Source: Deltaproteobacteria bacterium (GTDB lineage: Bacteria; Desulfobacterota; DSM-4660; Desulfatiglandales; HGW-15). From it: 64,000 bases of DNA. Below the pieces are notes generated by a model, which was not told where the DNA came from, did no database searches, and worked only from the letters and a program-made list of their open reading frames with translations. A program made the translations under genes and the position numbers. Position 1 is the stretch's first letter, and every line of letters starts with the position of its first letter. Shown here in pieces: positions 8,639-17,674 of this stretch. The stretch spans positions 62,001 through 126,000 of the forward strand of contig JAGVAP010000082.1 of the NCBI GenBank assembly GCA_020060215.1, written 5' to 3'.

Positions 8639-9985
8639 ATGAGGGAGAGATACATCGAGGTTTCTTCAGAAGCCGAGAAAAAGCAAGAGGCCCAGTTCGC
8701 CGACTGGATCTCCGGAAGAGGTGTGCCGTTTGCGGATGCGGCCGCGGAAGCCGCCTACCGAGAGCGCGCCACCCTTCTGAAGGATGCACTGCAGCTCAGG
8801 AAAGAACCGAAGCGGGTTCCCGTCTGCCCCTCCGCAGGGTTTTTCCCCATGGAATATGCGGGGATCAGCATGTATGACGCCATGTACGACTACGATGCCC
8901 TGGGGAGGGCGTGGGAGAAGTATCACCGGGATTTTGCCCCCGACACCTACAGCGGCCCCGCCACCATCGTTCCGGGAAAGGTGTTGGACCTGCTGGACCT
9001 GAGACTCTACCAGTGGCCGGGCCACGGCGTTTCGAGGGAACGAGAGTATCAATTCGTCGAAGACGAATACATGAAGGCTGAAGAATACCAGGATCTGATC
9101 GACGATCCGACCGCGTTCTTCCTGAACACCTACTTTCCGCGGATATTCGGAACCCTCAAATCCTTCGTGACCTTCCCCCTCATCCCTCAGGTCAACGAGA
9201 TCCCGCTCGTGCCCATCCTGAGCATGCCCTTCGCCTCTCCCGAAATGAAGGCATCCCTGGATGTCCTTTGCAGGGCCGGTGAAGAGGCGGTCCGCTGGAG
9301 AACGGCGGTCCGGGAGATCAGCGGCAGGGTGATGGGGTTGGGGTTTCCCGCCTTCTCGGGGGGTATGACCAAAGCCCCCTTCGACGTGGTGGGAGACAGC
9401 CTGCGCGGCACCAAGGGGATCATGCTGGACATGTTCCGCTACAAGGATGAGCTGAGAGAGGCGTGTGAACGGCTGACGCCCCTTATGGTCAAGGCGGGGG
9501 TGGCCGCCTGCCGCGTCACCGGGCACATCATGCCTTTCATTCCCCTCCACAAGGGAGCGGACGGCTTCATGTCCCGGGAGCAGTTCAAGGCCTTTTACTG
9601 GCCCACCCTCCGAAAACTCATCATCGGCCTGATCAACGAGGGGCTGGTGCCGCAGCTCTTCGCCGAAGGGGCGTACAATGACCGGCTCGAGATCATCTCC
9701 GACATCCCCAAGGGAAAGGCCCTCTGGTGGTTCGACCGGACCGATATGAAGAGGGCGAAGGAGACGGTCGGACGGGTGTCGTGCATCGCCGGGAATGTGC
9801 CGCTGGATCTGTTGTGCACCGGCACGCCTGAGCAGATCACCGCTTCGTGCAGGGAACTGATCGACGTGGCGGGCGCCGGAGGCGGTTTCATCTTCTCCAC
9901 AGGCGCCGGCATGCAGGGATCGAAGCCCGAGAATGTCCGGGCGATGATGGAGTTCGCAAAGGAGTATGGAGCAGGGGGCGCTTGA
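8639..9985 (+). CDS. Uroporphyrinogen decarboxylase-family methyltransferase (MtaA/CmuA/MtvB-like)
   Basis: This 448-residue protein belongs to the URO-D superfamily, whose corrinoid-linked members are substrate or CoM methyltransferases. Family-like features include FIPLHKGADGFM and VPQLFAEGAYNDRLEI, where a zinc-binding His/Cys set would be expected, and the late SCIAGNVPLDLLCTGTPEQ segment typical of URO-D folds. The ATG at 8639 has GGAGGG seven bases upstream and follows the corrinoid gene by 1 bp. Linkage to a corrinoid protein rather than haem genes argues for methyl transfer. It would be methyltransferase I, taking methyl from an unknown donor. Confidence 0.85.
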   Translation: MRERYIEVSSEAEKKQEAQFADWISGRGVPFADAAAEAAYRERATLLKDALQLRKEPKRVPVCPSAGFFPMEYAGISMYDAMYDYDALGRAWEKYHRDFAPDTYSGPATIVPGKVLDLLDLRLYQWPGHGVSREREYQFVEDEYMKAEEYQDLIDDPTAFFLNTYFPRIFGTLKSFVTFPLIPQVNEIPLVPILSMPFASPEMKASLDVLCRAGEEAVRWRTAVREISGRVMGLGFPAFSGGMTKAPFDVVGDSLRGTKGIMLDMFRYKDELREACERLTPLMVKAGVAACRVTGHIMPFIPLHKGADGFMSREQFKAFYWPTLRKLIIGLINEGLVPQLFAEGAYNDRLEIISDIPKGKALWWFDRTDMKRAKETVGRVSCIAGNVPLDLLCTGTPEQITASCRELIDVAGAGGGFIFSTGAGMQGSKPENVRAMMEFAKEYGAGGA

Positions 9986-10009
9986 TCAGTCTCGCAAGAG
10001 GCGCCGGCA

Positions 10010-10037
10010 TTGACTTGATCTGAAGGGTGATTAATTT
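10010..10037 (+). promoter_or_regulatory. Possible sigma70-type promoter for hsp20
   Basis: TTGACT (10010-10015) and TAATTT (10032-10037) are separated by 16 bp, about 35 bp before the Hsp20 start. The match is moderate. No CIRCE element was seen. Confidence 0.4.
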
Positions 10038-10070
10038 GGGTGCCAGCAGAAACGAAGGAGGGAGGTGACC

Positions 10071-10496
10071 ATGATGACGAGAATGCTTGTGCCGTTCGAT
10101 TTTGAAACCTTTCCGGCCGAAAGGGTATTCGATCAGCTCTTCGGATGGGTCAACCCCGCAGCGGTCGTTTGTGAAAACTGGGCTCCCGCTTCGGACGTGG
10201 CAGAGACCGAAAAGGCCTATGTGGTCACGATGGAATTGCCCGGCGTCGATATGAAGAAGCTGGACATCACCTATGAAGATGGGGGCGTCACCGTCAAGGG
10301 GGAGAAGGAAAAGGAGACCACCGAAGGGGAATGCTGCCAGTGCTCCGAGAGATTTTCCGGCCCCTTCGCACGAACCATCCAGGTTGCCGGCGATGTGGAT
10401 CGCGAGAGGATCGAGGCCACGTATAAAGATGGGATACTGAAGATCGTGCTTCCGAAGTCCGAGGAAGCCAAACCCAGGAAGATCGAGATCCATTGA
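10071..10496 (+). CDS. Hsp20/alpha-crystallin small heat-shock protein
   Basis: This 141-residue small chaperone has a complete alpha-crystallin domain: SDVAETEKAYVVTMELPGVD starts it (about 42-61), GGVTVKGEKE forms the middle, and YKDGILKIVLPK (about 121-132) is the family signature near the C-terminus. An insertion containing Cys-Cys-x-Cys (ECCQCSERF) precedes the FxRxI strand, which reads FARTIQV here. The ATG at 10071 is chosen because GGAGGGAGG lies just upstream; an in-frame GTG at 10065 overlaps that site. It is a single-gene unit followed by a terminator. Confidence 0.93.
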   Translation: MMTRMLVPFDFETFPAERVFDQLFGWVNPAAVVCENWAPASDVAETEKAYVVTMELPGVDMKKLDITYEDGGVTVKGEKEKETTEGECCQCSERFSGPFARTIQVAGDVDRERIEATYKDGILKIVLPKSEEAKPRKIEIH

Positions 10497-10554
10497 AGGA
10501 GAAGAATTTTGTAGACCCGGTGAAGTAGTCCATACTGAAGACAAACACACGCCC

Positions 10555-10590
10555 AGGGCGCGGCCGACGAAAGAAGGAGCGCCCTTTTCG
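10555..10590 (+). terminator. Rho-independent terminator after hsp20
   Basis: AGGGCGC (10555-10561) pairs with GCGCCCT (10579-10585), followed by TTTTCGTTT. The loop is long at 17 nt, but position and T-run fit a terminator. Confidence 0.6.
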
Positions 10591-10615
10591 TTTGCCTCGG
10601 GTCGCGGTCACCCGT

Positions 10616-10829
10616 CCGACCCCACCCCCGGGGCGCTCTTCTACGCAGGCCGCGATCTCGCCTGCATTCAAATGCCGCCCCCCGAGGAGTCACATGGCCG
10701 GTGGTCGCTCCCAATCACCGGAACGCTGTTGGGGGGTCCATCTTGGGGCTGCATCCGCTGCGCTCGAGGGGAGTTCATCCCGGGCCGGAGGAAAGTGTCC
10801 AAGTTTGAAGACGCGGCCGGACTCCGAAG
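10616..10829. repeat. Tandem non-coding duplication, copy 1
   Basis: This 214-bp unit is repeated from 10852 with only about five differences, two of them single-base indels. The indels fall in opposite directions, so no frame is kept. The copies are joined by a 22-bp linker that, with the flanks, forms a near-palindrome (GAGCACCCCGGGGGTGG facing CCCCACCCCCGGGGCGCTC). No gene is recognisable. Confidence 0.9.
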
Positions 10830-10851
10830 AGCACCCCGGGGGTGGACCCGG

Positions 10852-11065
10852 CCGACCCCACCCCCGGGGCGCTCTTCTACGCAGGCCGCGATCTCGCCCT
10901 GCATTCAAATGCCGCCCCCCGAGGAGTCAAATGGCCGGTGTTCGCTCCCAATCACCGGAACGCTGTTGGGGGTCCATCTTGGGGCTGCATCCGCTGCGCT
11001 CGAGGGGAGTTCATCCCGGGGCGGAGGAAAGTGTCCAAGTTTGAAGACGCGGCCGGACTCCGAAG
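10852..11065. repeat. Tandem non-coding duplication, copy 2
   Basis: This is the second copy of the 214-bp unit, at a period of 236 bp. It ends at CTCCGAAG, after which the sequence diverges into an AGGAGCAACCTCC repeat and the 3' end of the M1 peptidase gene. High identity suggests a recent duplication. Confidence 0.9.
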
Positions 11066-11079
11066 CTCGAATCAACTAT

Positions 11080-11108
11080 GTAGGAGCAACCTCCAGGTTG
11101 CGATGGAC
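11080..11108. repeat. REP-like palindrome (GTAGGAGCAACCTCC family)
   Basis: GTAGGAGCAACCTCC followed by AGGTTGCGAT forms a short hairpin. The same element occurs in reverse orientation at 45383-45408, between leuA and leuC. It resembles the REP-type palindromes common in intergenic DNA of Proteobacteria. Confidence 0.6.
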
Positions 11109-11111
11109 ATT

Positions 11112-13205
11112 CTATCGCCCGGTTTTCCATTCGTGAAGGAGGGGCGAATGATCTACCGGCCACAAGCCCTTTTCCTGATTCACCCCATCCCGGAAGGCGA
11201 GATAGCTGTACCTTCCGTAGTGCGGCACTTTTCGCACCACGCGCTCCGAATCGTTCCCGGAAAGGGGATGGAAAACCGCCAGCACCCGGTTTCCCCCGGA
11301 GGGATGTCTGAATACGCCGAAAAAGACATCCGAGGGGTTCCCGTAGTCCCGGCCCCCCACGGTGAAGCGATCCTTCTCGAGTGCTACACCGGCAGGCAAT
11401 CGCGGCCAGAGTCGCCGATCCGAGGGCAAGCCCACCAGGATGATGTCGTGGGATCCAAACCTATCGGGCTGCAGATCCTTTTCCGACACGGTCCGGTACT
11501 TGTCCAGACCCAGTGAGAGGGCAAGGGTCCTGGCGAGCGGTTCCATGGACTCGGCCCCTTCCCCTGAGATCACGAGGAGCACCGAAGGGGAGCGCTTCAG
11601 CAGGTTGACGGCGGGCGGGATCTCCGATGGGTCCAATCTTCTCAGCAGGTCATGATGCGGATCGATGGTCAGCCGCTCCGGCGCACCCCGGCATTCCATC
11701 TCCAGAGGGGTGGAGTGCCCGGCGATACGAACTTCCTTGACGGTGCGACGCCCTGCGCATTCCAAGGCTGCGCTTACCGTTGCTTCGAAGTGAGGGGGTT
11801 CCTGGACGATTCTCGCTTCCACACCCCGCCGGCCCTCTTCGGTTCGGGCTCGAACCTCCTGAAGACGAATGCGAGGTGCCCCTTCCCTGTACACCCATTG
11901 AACGAAGAACTCCTGCAGGGAACGATTTGCCCGTTTTTCGAAGGTCTCCTGAAGGTCCTTCCATGAGGTCTTCCGGAAGAGACGCTCACGGGAGAGATCC
12001 CGGAGTCCGCTCCAGAACGACTCCTCGCCCACCGTCTTGCGGAGCATGTGGAAGACCATGGTCCCCTTGTCGTACCCGATCGCCTTGGTGAGCGGGTCTG
12101 TGCGAGAAGAGAACTCCGACAGGGGGAAGTCCATTTTCTGCGGAACTAGGGCCGAGTAGTTGCGGATGGCCTGCAAGCGATACTCCTCCGCTGCCTGCGG
12201 GGATCTCCTCTCCTCGTAGAGGTGGTCGGCGACATAGCTGGTGAGCCCTTCAGCCCAATTGCCGTATTCGTAATCCACATGCACGCCGTTCCCCCACCAT
12301 GAGTGGGCGATCTCGTGGCCCAGGCTGGTCTGTACGATGAAGGGCAGCCGCAGCACCGAACTGCCGAGGAGCGTATAGGATGGAAAACCGTACCCGGTCG
12401 GGAAGAAGTTCTCGACCACTGCGAACTTGGGAAACGGATAGGGACCGAATAGGCCGGTATAGAGCCGGATGTAACCCTCGGTGGCCTCCAGGTATGCGGG
12501 TGCCAGACCACGGCTCTCGCGGAGGAGATAGAGGCTGATGGTGACCGGCCCGGCGAGCCGCTCGTGGACCTCATAGGCCGCCGCCGAAAGGGAGAGCCCC
12601 TCCACAGGGTGCTCCACCAGCCATTCGGAAACGGTCGCTCCGTCCGCGCTCTTGTGGCCGAGGCTCTTGCCGGCGGTCACGGCGATGATGCCCTCGGGGG
12701 CTTGCACGCGAACCGAGTACGTCGCTCGTCCCCCCCCAAGCTCCGGGTACCACCCCGCGCCGGACAGGAGGAACGTCCCCCTTTGACCGATGGAGGCCGT
12801 CACGCCATAACCGGGACTGTCCGTGTTTGCAGGGTCGAGAGGGACAGGGTCTTTGAACTCCGACTCGTACCGGACGTCCAGATCGATCCACGTTCCCTTT
12901 TCCCCGGGATCGATCGGTACCGCCAACTCCGCTTCCGAGAAACGGAAGGGCCTTGCCACCCCGTTCGAGGAGACCCGCAGGGCTGTTGCACGGTCCGAGA
13001 GATGGAAGGAGAGCCGTTCCTCGTCCTCGATCCGGATGCGCATCCGGTCGCGGCCGACCAGCTTATGCTGGGCGGGGGACAACTCGACCTCCAGGCGGTG
13101 ATGCACGGCCGTGGCGGCTTCAGCGAACCCACCGGTGGAGCAGAGGAAGAACACAAAGGCGAGGAGCGCCTTTGCGAAAGGCCGGCGCCGTTTCAGGGAC
13201 TCCAT
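11112..13205 (-). CDS. M1-family (aminopeptidase N-like) zinc metallopeptidase, exported
   Basis: This protein of about 697 residues has an N-terminal signal peptide (LLAFVFFLCSTGGFAEA), so it acts outside the cytoplasm. The zinc site is HEIAH (His297-His301) with the third ligand Glu319 in NWAEG. Seventeen residues separate the second His from this Glu, one fewer than the classical M1 spacing. The exopeptidase GAMEN motif is not recognisable; FPTGYGFPSY occupies the region before the zinc site, so aminopeptidase activity is uncertain. ATG at 13205 follows GGAGGTGG; the open frame to 13364 lacks a signal peptide at its start. The last 150 residues have no clear family. Confidence 0.82.
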   Translation of the reverse strand: MESLKRRRPFAKALLAFVFFLCSTGGFAEAATAVHHRLEVELSPAQHKLVGRDRMRIRIEDEERLSFHLSDRATALRVSSNGVARPFRFSEAELAVPIDPGEKGTWIDLDVRYESEFKDPVPLDPANTDSPGYGVTASIGQRGTFLLSGAGWYPELGGGRATYSVRVQAPEGIIAVTAGKSLGHKSADGATVSEWLVEHPVEGLSLSAAAYEVHERLAGPVTISLYLLRESRGLAPAYLEATEGYIRLYTGLFGPYPFPKFAVVENFFPTGYGFPSYTLLGSSVLRLPFIVQTSLGHEIAHSWWGNGVHVDYEYGNWAEGLTSYVADHLYEERRSPQAAEEYRLQAIRNYSALVPQKMDFPLSEFSSRTDPLTKAIGYDKGTMVFHMLRKTVGEESFWSGLRDLSRERLFRKTSWKDLQETFEKRANRSLQEFFVQWVYREGAPRIRLQEVRARTEEGRRGVEARIVQEPPHFEATVSAALECAGRRTVKEVRIAGHSTPLEMECRGAPERLTIDPHHDLLRRLDPSEIPPAVNLLKRSPSVLLVISGEGAESMEPLARTLALSLGLDKYRTVSEKDLQPDRFGSHDIILVGLPSDRRLWPRLPAGVALEKDRFTVGGRDYGNPSDVFFGVFRHPSGGNRVLAVFHPLSGNDSERVVRKVPHYGRYSYLAFRDGVNQEKGLWPVDHSPLLHEWKTGR

Positions 13206-13301
13206 GGTCGGACCACCTCCGGGTCGGGAAACATGGCTGCATCTTTCACTCATGGATACGCCCGCCCCGGCCGATGATCTTCGGAAAAGGAGGTTGGATC
13301 C

Positions 13302-13760
13302 ATGGGATCTCTGGAATGGAGCGATCACTTTGCGACCAAGATCTTTGAAATCGACGTCCAGCACAAGAGGCTTTTCGCCATGGTCAATGAACTGGATCAG
13401 GCGATGCAGGAGGGGAGGGGGAAGCAGCTCCTGGGCAGATTGCTCTCAGACCTCGTCCATTACACCAAGTCCCACTTCACGACCGAAGAACGCTTCATGC
13501 AGGAGAACCACTATCCGGGGTATTCCGAACACAAGGACAAGCATGAGAAGATGACCCGCAAGGTACTGGACATCCAAAGGCAGTTCGATTCAGGGAGCGT
13601 TCACCTGACCCTCGATATAATGAACTTCCTGCAGAAGTGGCTGACCGAACACATCCTCAAGACGGATTTGCGTTTCGGCATATTTCTCCACCAAGTTGAA
13701 CATGGTGGAGAATCTTGTCAAGGAGCGTGTCAGGAGGGATCAGGGGACGGTGGGAAATAG
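13302..13760 (+). CDS. Bacteriohemerythrin
   Basis: This 152-residue four-helix oxygen-binding protein has the non-haem di-iron ligand set: His in DVQHKRLF, His and Glu in HYTKSHFTTEERFM, two His in EHKDKHE, and His and Asp in WLTEHILKTD. These proteins scavenge or sense oxygen in anaerobes. The start ATG follows AAAGGAGG. The last 21 bp overlap the convergent histidine kinase gene. The tail after residue 135 (HGGESCQGACQEGSGDGGK) is unlike other family members and could be recent read-through. Confidence 0.93.
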   Translation: MGSLEWSDHFATKIFEIDVQHKRLFAMVNELDQAMQEGRGKQLLGRLLSDLVHYTKSHFTTEERFMQENHYPGYSEHKDKHEKMTRKVLDIQRQFDSGSVHLTLDIMNFLQKWLTEHILKTDLRFGIFLHQVEHGGESCQGACQEGSGDGGK

Positions 13761-15284
13761 GATATCGAAGGTGGTGCCTTTGCCCGGCCGGCTGGTGACG
13801 CTGATGGAACCCCCATGGCCCTTCACGATCCCATGCACCACCGCAAGCCCCAGGCCCGTCCCCACCCCCTTTTCCTTGGTGGTGAAATAAGGCTCGAAGA
13901 TCTGTTTGAGGGTGGGATCATCCATCCCGCAGCCGTTGTCGGTCACGCTGAGCTTCGCGTGGGACTTCGGATTCCCTTCGGGAGACGGCCCCGGCCTCCG
14001 GGCCTCGACAGCCGTCAACGAGACTTCGAGGAGGCCTCTTTTCTCCTTCATGGCATGGGAAGCATTGATGCAGAGATTCATCAGCACCTGATGGATCTGG
14101 GTCGGGTTGGCCAGCACCTTTCCCGCATCGGGGGCGATGTGAAGGCGGACGTCTACGGTGGGGGGAAGGGTGGACTTGATGAACTCCATCGCCTCGCGAA
14201 CAGTCTGGCTGATGCGGATCTCCACTTTTCCTTTCAGGCCGTGTCTGGTGAACACGAGAATCTGGCTCACGAGGTCTCTTGCACGATCGGTCGCGTGGAT
14301 GATCTGCTCCGCACACTGCTTCACCCGGTCAGGCTCTCCCAACTGGAACAGCGACATCTCCGCAAGGGCCCTGATCCCGCCCAAGAAGTTGTTGAAGTCA
14401 TGGGCGATGCCTGAAGACAGCTGGCCGAGAGCCCGGAATTTTTCTGCCTCCCCCAACTCCCTCTCCATGCGGCTTCTTCTCTCAAACTCGCCCTTGAGCT
14501 CACCGTAGAGCCGGGCATTTTCGATGGCCATGGCGGCCTGAGACGCAAAGATGCTCAGCAGGAGCGCATCCTCTTCGGTGAAACAGGACCCGTCCTCCTT
14601 GTTGATCACTTCCAGCACACCGATCAGTTTGGACCGGGCCTTGAGGGGAACCGCAAGGATGGACCTGGTCTCGATTCCGGTGATCCGGTCGATCTCGGGG
14701 TAAAAGCGGGGATCCTTCGTCACATCGGGCACCAGGACGGCCTGCTCGTGTTCCGCAACCCATCCCGCGATGCCCTTGCCCCGCGGGATCCGGTTGTCCA
14801 CCAGGAGATCCGCCGTGGGTCCCGTCGGTACGCTGAACACGAGGTCTCCCGTCTTCTCTTCAACCAGCATGAGCGTGCTCGCCACCGAGTGGGTTACTTT
14901 GTTGGCGTTTTTCATGATCAGCCCGAGGACCTCCACCAGGTTCAGGGTGGAGTTCACGATGGCCCCGATGTCCAGGATCGAGAAGAGGGCTGCGCTCGCG
15001 AGGGTGCGATATCCCTCCAGCATCCTGTCCTGGATCGACAGCGCTTCCCGGAGTTGATGTTCGGTCAGATAGCCCAGCTGGAAAAGGATCTGCCCGAGAA
15101 AGGGGATGGAGGCGGACCTTTGTGCGGACCGCGCCTGCGATACAAGCTCTGCCCTGTCCAAGGTCTCGGGGAGGGCGGTGGTCTCCGAGATCTTCCTCTG
15201 CGCTTCGAGAGCGGTATCCAGTTCGGCCTGTGTGACGAATCCGAGGTCTGCCAAGATCTCACCGAGCAGCTTCTTGAGTGCCAT
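13740..15284 (-). CDS. Sensor histidine kinase with MshEN-like and GAF domains
   Basis: This 514-residue cytoplasmic kinase has no membrane segment. Residues 1-75 hold two copies of a motif seen in MshEN/GSPII_E N-terminal domains (LGEILADLGFVTQAELDTAL and LGQILFQLGYLTEHQLREAL), which bind cyclic di-GMP in several ATPases. A GAF domain follows (about 95-240), then the phospho-acceptor region with SSGIAHDFNNFLGG and an HATPase domain (NLCINASHAM, DNGCGM, GTGLGLAVVHGIV). The frame is open to 16004, but the added part is antisense to the CDF gene, so ATG at 15284 is used. No cognate response regulator is adjacent. Confidence 0.9.
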   Translation of the reverse strand: MALKKLLGEILADLGFVTQAELDTALEAQRKISETTALPETLDRAELVSQARSAQRSASIPFLGQILFQLGYLTEHQLREALSIQDRMLEGYRTLASAALFSILDIGAIVNSTLNLVEVLGLIMKNANKVTHSVASTLMLVEEKTGDLVFSVPTGPTADLLVDNRIPRGKGIAGWVAEHEQAVLVPDVTKDPRFYPEIDRITGIETRSILAVPLKARSKLIGVLEVINKEDGSCFTEEDALLLSIFASQAAMAIENARLYGELKGEFERRSRMERELGEAEKFRALGQLSSGIAHDFNNFLGGIRALAEMSLFQLGEPDRVKQCAEQIIHATDRARDLVSQILVFTRHGLKGKVEIRISQTVREAMEFIKSTLPPTVDVRLHIAPDAGKVLANPTQIHQVLMNLCINASHAMKEKRGLLEVSLTAVEARRPGPSPEGNPKSHAKLSVTDNGCGMDDPTLKQIFEPYFTTKEKGVGTGLGLAVVHGIVKGHGGSISVTSRPGKGTTFDILFPTVP

Positions 15285-15470
15285 GAGCGTACCCTCGCGA
15301 AGGATCCTTTCCTGCCTTACTCCTTTGGCCGATTCGGATCCTACCATGCATGGATTCCCGAGTCTACCCCCACTTTCCCTTGCGTTCGCAGAGAGGGTTT
15401 TGCATACTGAAAACAACCTCCTCGGTCGGACTGCAGAACGTTCGCCGAGCCCATTCAGAAAGGAAAAGCT

Positions 15471-16442
15471 TTGCTCGGATCCCGGCCCTTCACCTGCCCT
15501 CACCATCACCGTTTCCTCTCCGACCGACACAGGACCAACGAGCGCCGGACCTGGGTCGTGATTGTCCTGACCTCGGTCACCATGGTCGTGGAGATCGTGT
15601 GCGGCCTCCTCTTCGGCTCCATGGCCCTGCTCGCGGACGGCTGGCACATGGCCAGCCACGCTTCGGCCCTGGGCATTACGGCCCTGGCCTACTACCTGGC
15701 CAGGAAACACCAGGACGACAGCCGCTTCACCTTCGGAACCGGGAAGATCGGCGACCTGGCCGGGTACAGCAGTGCGCTGCTCCTCGCCCTGATCGCCCTC
15801 TACATGGCGTATGAATCCGTCCGGCGCCTTACCGACCCGGTTCCCATCCACTTCGATCAGGCCATCCTGGTTGCGGCCGTCGGGCTGTTCGTCAACCTCT
15901 CCAGCGCGGTCATCCTCAAGGAGCGACATGTCCATGGTGAGGGAGATCACGGCCCCGACCATGCCCACCACCATGACCACAACCTGAGGGCGGCCTACCT
16001 GCATGTGATCGCGGACGGCCTGACCTCGATCCTCGCCGTCGTGGCGCTGGTCATCGGCAAGTTCTGGGGGCTGGTCTTCCTGGATCCGATGATGGGAGTG
16101 GTCGGCGCCGCGTTCATCAGCCGGTGGGCGTACGGCCTGCTGCGGGATTCAGGCCGTGTGCTGCTGGACTACGACTGTGACGGAGGACTGACCTCGCGGA
16201 TCCGGCAGACCCTGGAGCAGGAGGATGGGGTCAAGGTGGGCGACCTCCATGTCTGGCGGCTGGGACCCGGCCACCACAGTGCGGTCGTCAGCGTGACCAC
16301 CCGCGAGCCCGTCCGGCCCGAGGATCTGAAGGACCGTCTCTGCGCCATCCCCACCCTGTCCCACGTGACCATCGAGGTGAATATGGACGGTTCAGAAGAA
16401 GAAAGACGGTCCTCCCGCAGGGGCGCAGGGGCGCGGGGCTGA
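15471..16442 (+). CDS. Cation diffusion facilitator metal exporter (DmeF/ZitB-like)
   Basis: This inner-membrane metal(II)/proton antiporter has 323 residues and about six membrane helices. The transport-site motif in helix 2 is ADGWHMASHASAL, in which the second ligand position is His rather than Asp, and helix 5 has HVIADGLTS. A His-rich loop (HGPDHAHHHDHN, about 160-172) precedes helix 5, and a C-terminal cytoplasmic domain contains GDLHVWRLGPGHHSAV. The WHMASHASALG pattern resembles DmeF-type Co/Ni exporters. Start is TTG at 15471 with AGGAAAAG upstream. It is convergent with icd, 11 bp apart. Confidence 0.9.
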   Translation: MLGSRPFTCPHHHRFLSDRHRTNERRTWVVIVLTSVTMVVEIVCGLLFGSMALLADGWHMASHASALGITALAYYLARKHQDDSRFTFGTGKIGDLAGYSSALLLALIALYMAYESVRRLTDPVPIHFDQAILVAAVGLFVNLSSAVILKERHVHGEGDHGPDHAHHHDHNLRAAYLHVIADGLTSILAVVALVIGKFWGLVFLDPMMGVVGAAFISRWAYGLLRDSGRVLLDYDCDGGLTSRIRQTLEQEDGVKVGDLHVWRLGPGHHSAVVSVTTREPVRPEDLKDRLCAIPTLSHVTIEVNMDGSEEERRSSRRGAGARG

Positions 16443-16453
16443 CTCAGGGAACT

Positions 16454-17674
16454 TCATGCAGCGTCCATTTGGCTGCAGATCAGATCGGCGAAGCGGGATG
16501 TCGAGACCTCTTCCGCACCTTTCATGAGGCGGGCCAGGTCGTAGGTGACCTTCTTTGAAGTAATCGCCTGCTCGACCCCTGTTTCGATCCGTTTCGCGGC
16601 CTCCCCCCATCCCATGTAGTCCAGCATCATGGCGCCGCTGAGGATCAGAGAGGAGGGGTTCACCTTGTCCATCCCCGCGTACTTGGGGGCCGTGCCGTGG
16701 GTCGCCTCGAAGATGGCGTACCCGTTTTCGTAATTGATGTTCCCCCCGGGCGCCATGCCGATGCCCCCGACCTGGGCGGCCAGCGCATCGGAGATGTAAT
16801 CGCCGTTGAGGTTCGTCGTGGCGATGACGTCGAACTGCTCCGGTCTCAGGAGGGCCTGCTGGAAGAAGTTGTCCGCGATCACGTCCTGGATGACGATCCT
16901 CTCATCCCCTCCCGGGTTCTTCACCTGGTCCCAGGGCACGGTCAGCTCGGGGTACTCCTCCCTTGCGAGATCGTATCCCCATTTGCGGAAGGCCCCTTCG
17001 GTGAACTTCTGGATGTTCCCCTTGTGCACCAGGGTAACGCTCCTGCGTTTGCGGGCTACGGCATATTCGATCGCCGCACGGATGAGCCGGCGGCTTCCGG
17101 TCCGGCTGACGGGCTTGATGCCCACCCCTGAATCCGGCCGGACATGCCATCCAAAGGACTTCTCCAGGAAGAGCAGGAGGGTTTTCGCCGCGTCCGTATC
17201 CGCCTCCAGCTCGAGCCCCGCGTATACGTCCTCGGTATTCTCTCTGAACACCACCATGTCTACCAGGTGAGGCTCCCTGATGGGGCTGGGCACATTGTCA
17301 AAATAGCGGATCGGCCTCACGCACGCATAGAGGTCCAGTTTCTGGCGCAAGGCCACATTGAGGCTTCTGAACCCGCCCCCGACAGGGGTGGTGAGGGGGC
17401 CTTTGATGCCGACCCGGAATTCCTGAAAGGCTCCCAGGGTCTGATCCGGGAGCCACGATCCCGTTTCCCGAAACGCCTTTTCTCCCGCAAGCACCTCCTG
17501 CCAGAGGATCTTCCGTTTCCCTTTCCAACAGATCTCAACCGCCTTGTCCATCACCCGCACTGCAGCGCGCCAGATATCGGGACCCGTGCCGTCGCCTTCT
17601 ATGAAAGGGATGACGGGTTGATCCGGGACCTTCAGCTTTCCATTTTCAAAAACGATCTTCTCTCCAGTCTCCAC
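16454..17674 (-). CDS. icd: NADP-type isocitrate dehydrogenase
   Basis: This enzyme converts isocitrate to 2-oxoglutarate. It has 406 residues, close to the E. coli enzyme. Substrate motifs are [20 protein letters not shown], with the phosphate-loop region preceding it, and metal-binding [17 protein letters not shown]. The coenzyme segment [17 protein letters not shown] keeps the Lys-Tyr pair used for NADP in E. coli Icd. GTG at 17674 is preferred, with AAGGAG seven bases upstream; the frame extends to 17734 without a better site. In sulfate reducers it serves biosynthesis or a complete citric acid cycle. Confidence 0.93.
   Translation of the reverse strand: METGEKIVFENGKLKVPDQPVIPFIEGDGTGPDIWRAAVRVMDKAVEICWKGKRKILWQEVLAGEKAFRETGSWLPDQTLGAFQEFRVGIKGPLTTPVGGGFRSLNVALRQKLDLYACVRPIRYFDNVPSPIREPHLVDMVVFRENTEDVYAGLELEADTDAAKTLLLFLEKSFGWHVRPDSGVGIKPVSRTGSRRLIRAAIEYAVARKRRSVTLVHKGNIQKFTEGAFRKWGYDLAREEYPELTVPWDQVKNPGGDERIVIQDVIADNFFQQALLRPEQFDVIATTNLNGDYISDALAAQVGGIGMAPGGNINYENGYAIFEATHGTAPKYAGMDKVNPSSLILSGAMMLDYMGWGEAAKRIETGVEQAITSKKVTYDLARLMKGAEEVSTSRFADLICSQMDAA

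Noticed and set aside
10842..11516. Forward frames across the tandem duplication
   Set aside because: The two copies differ by indels, so no conserved protein is encoded, and the frame continues antisense to the M1 peptidase.
15285..16004. 240-residue N-terminal extension of the histidine kinase
   Set aside because: The region is antisense to the CDF exporter gene, and a good start with family-like sequence exists at 15284.
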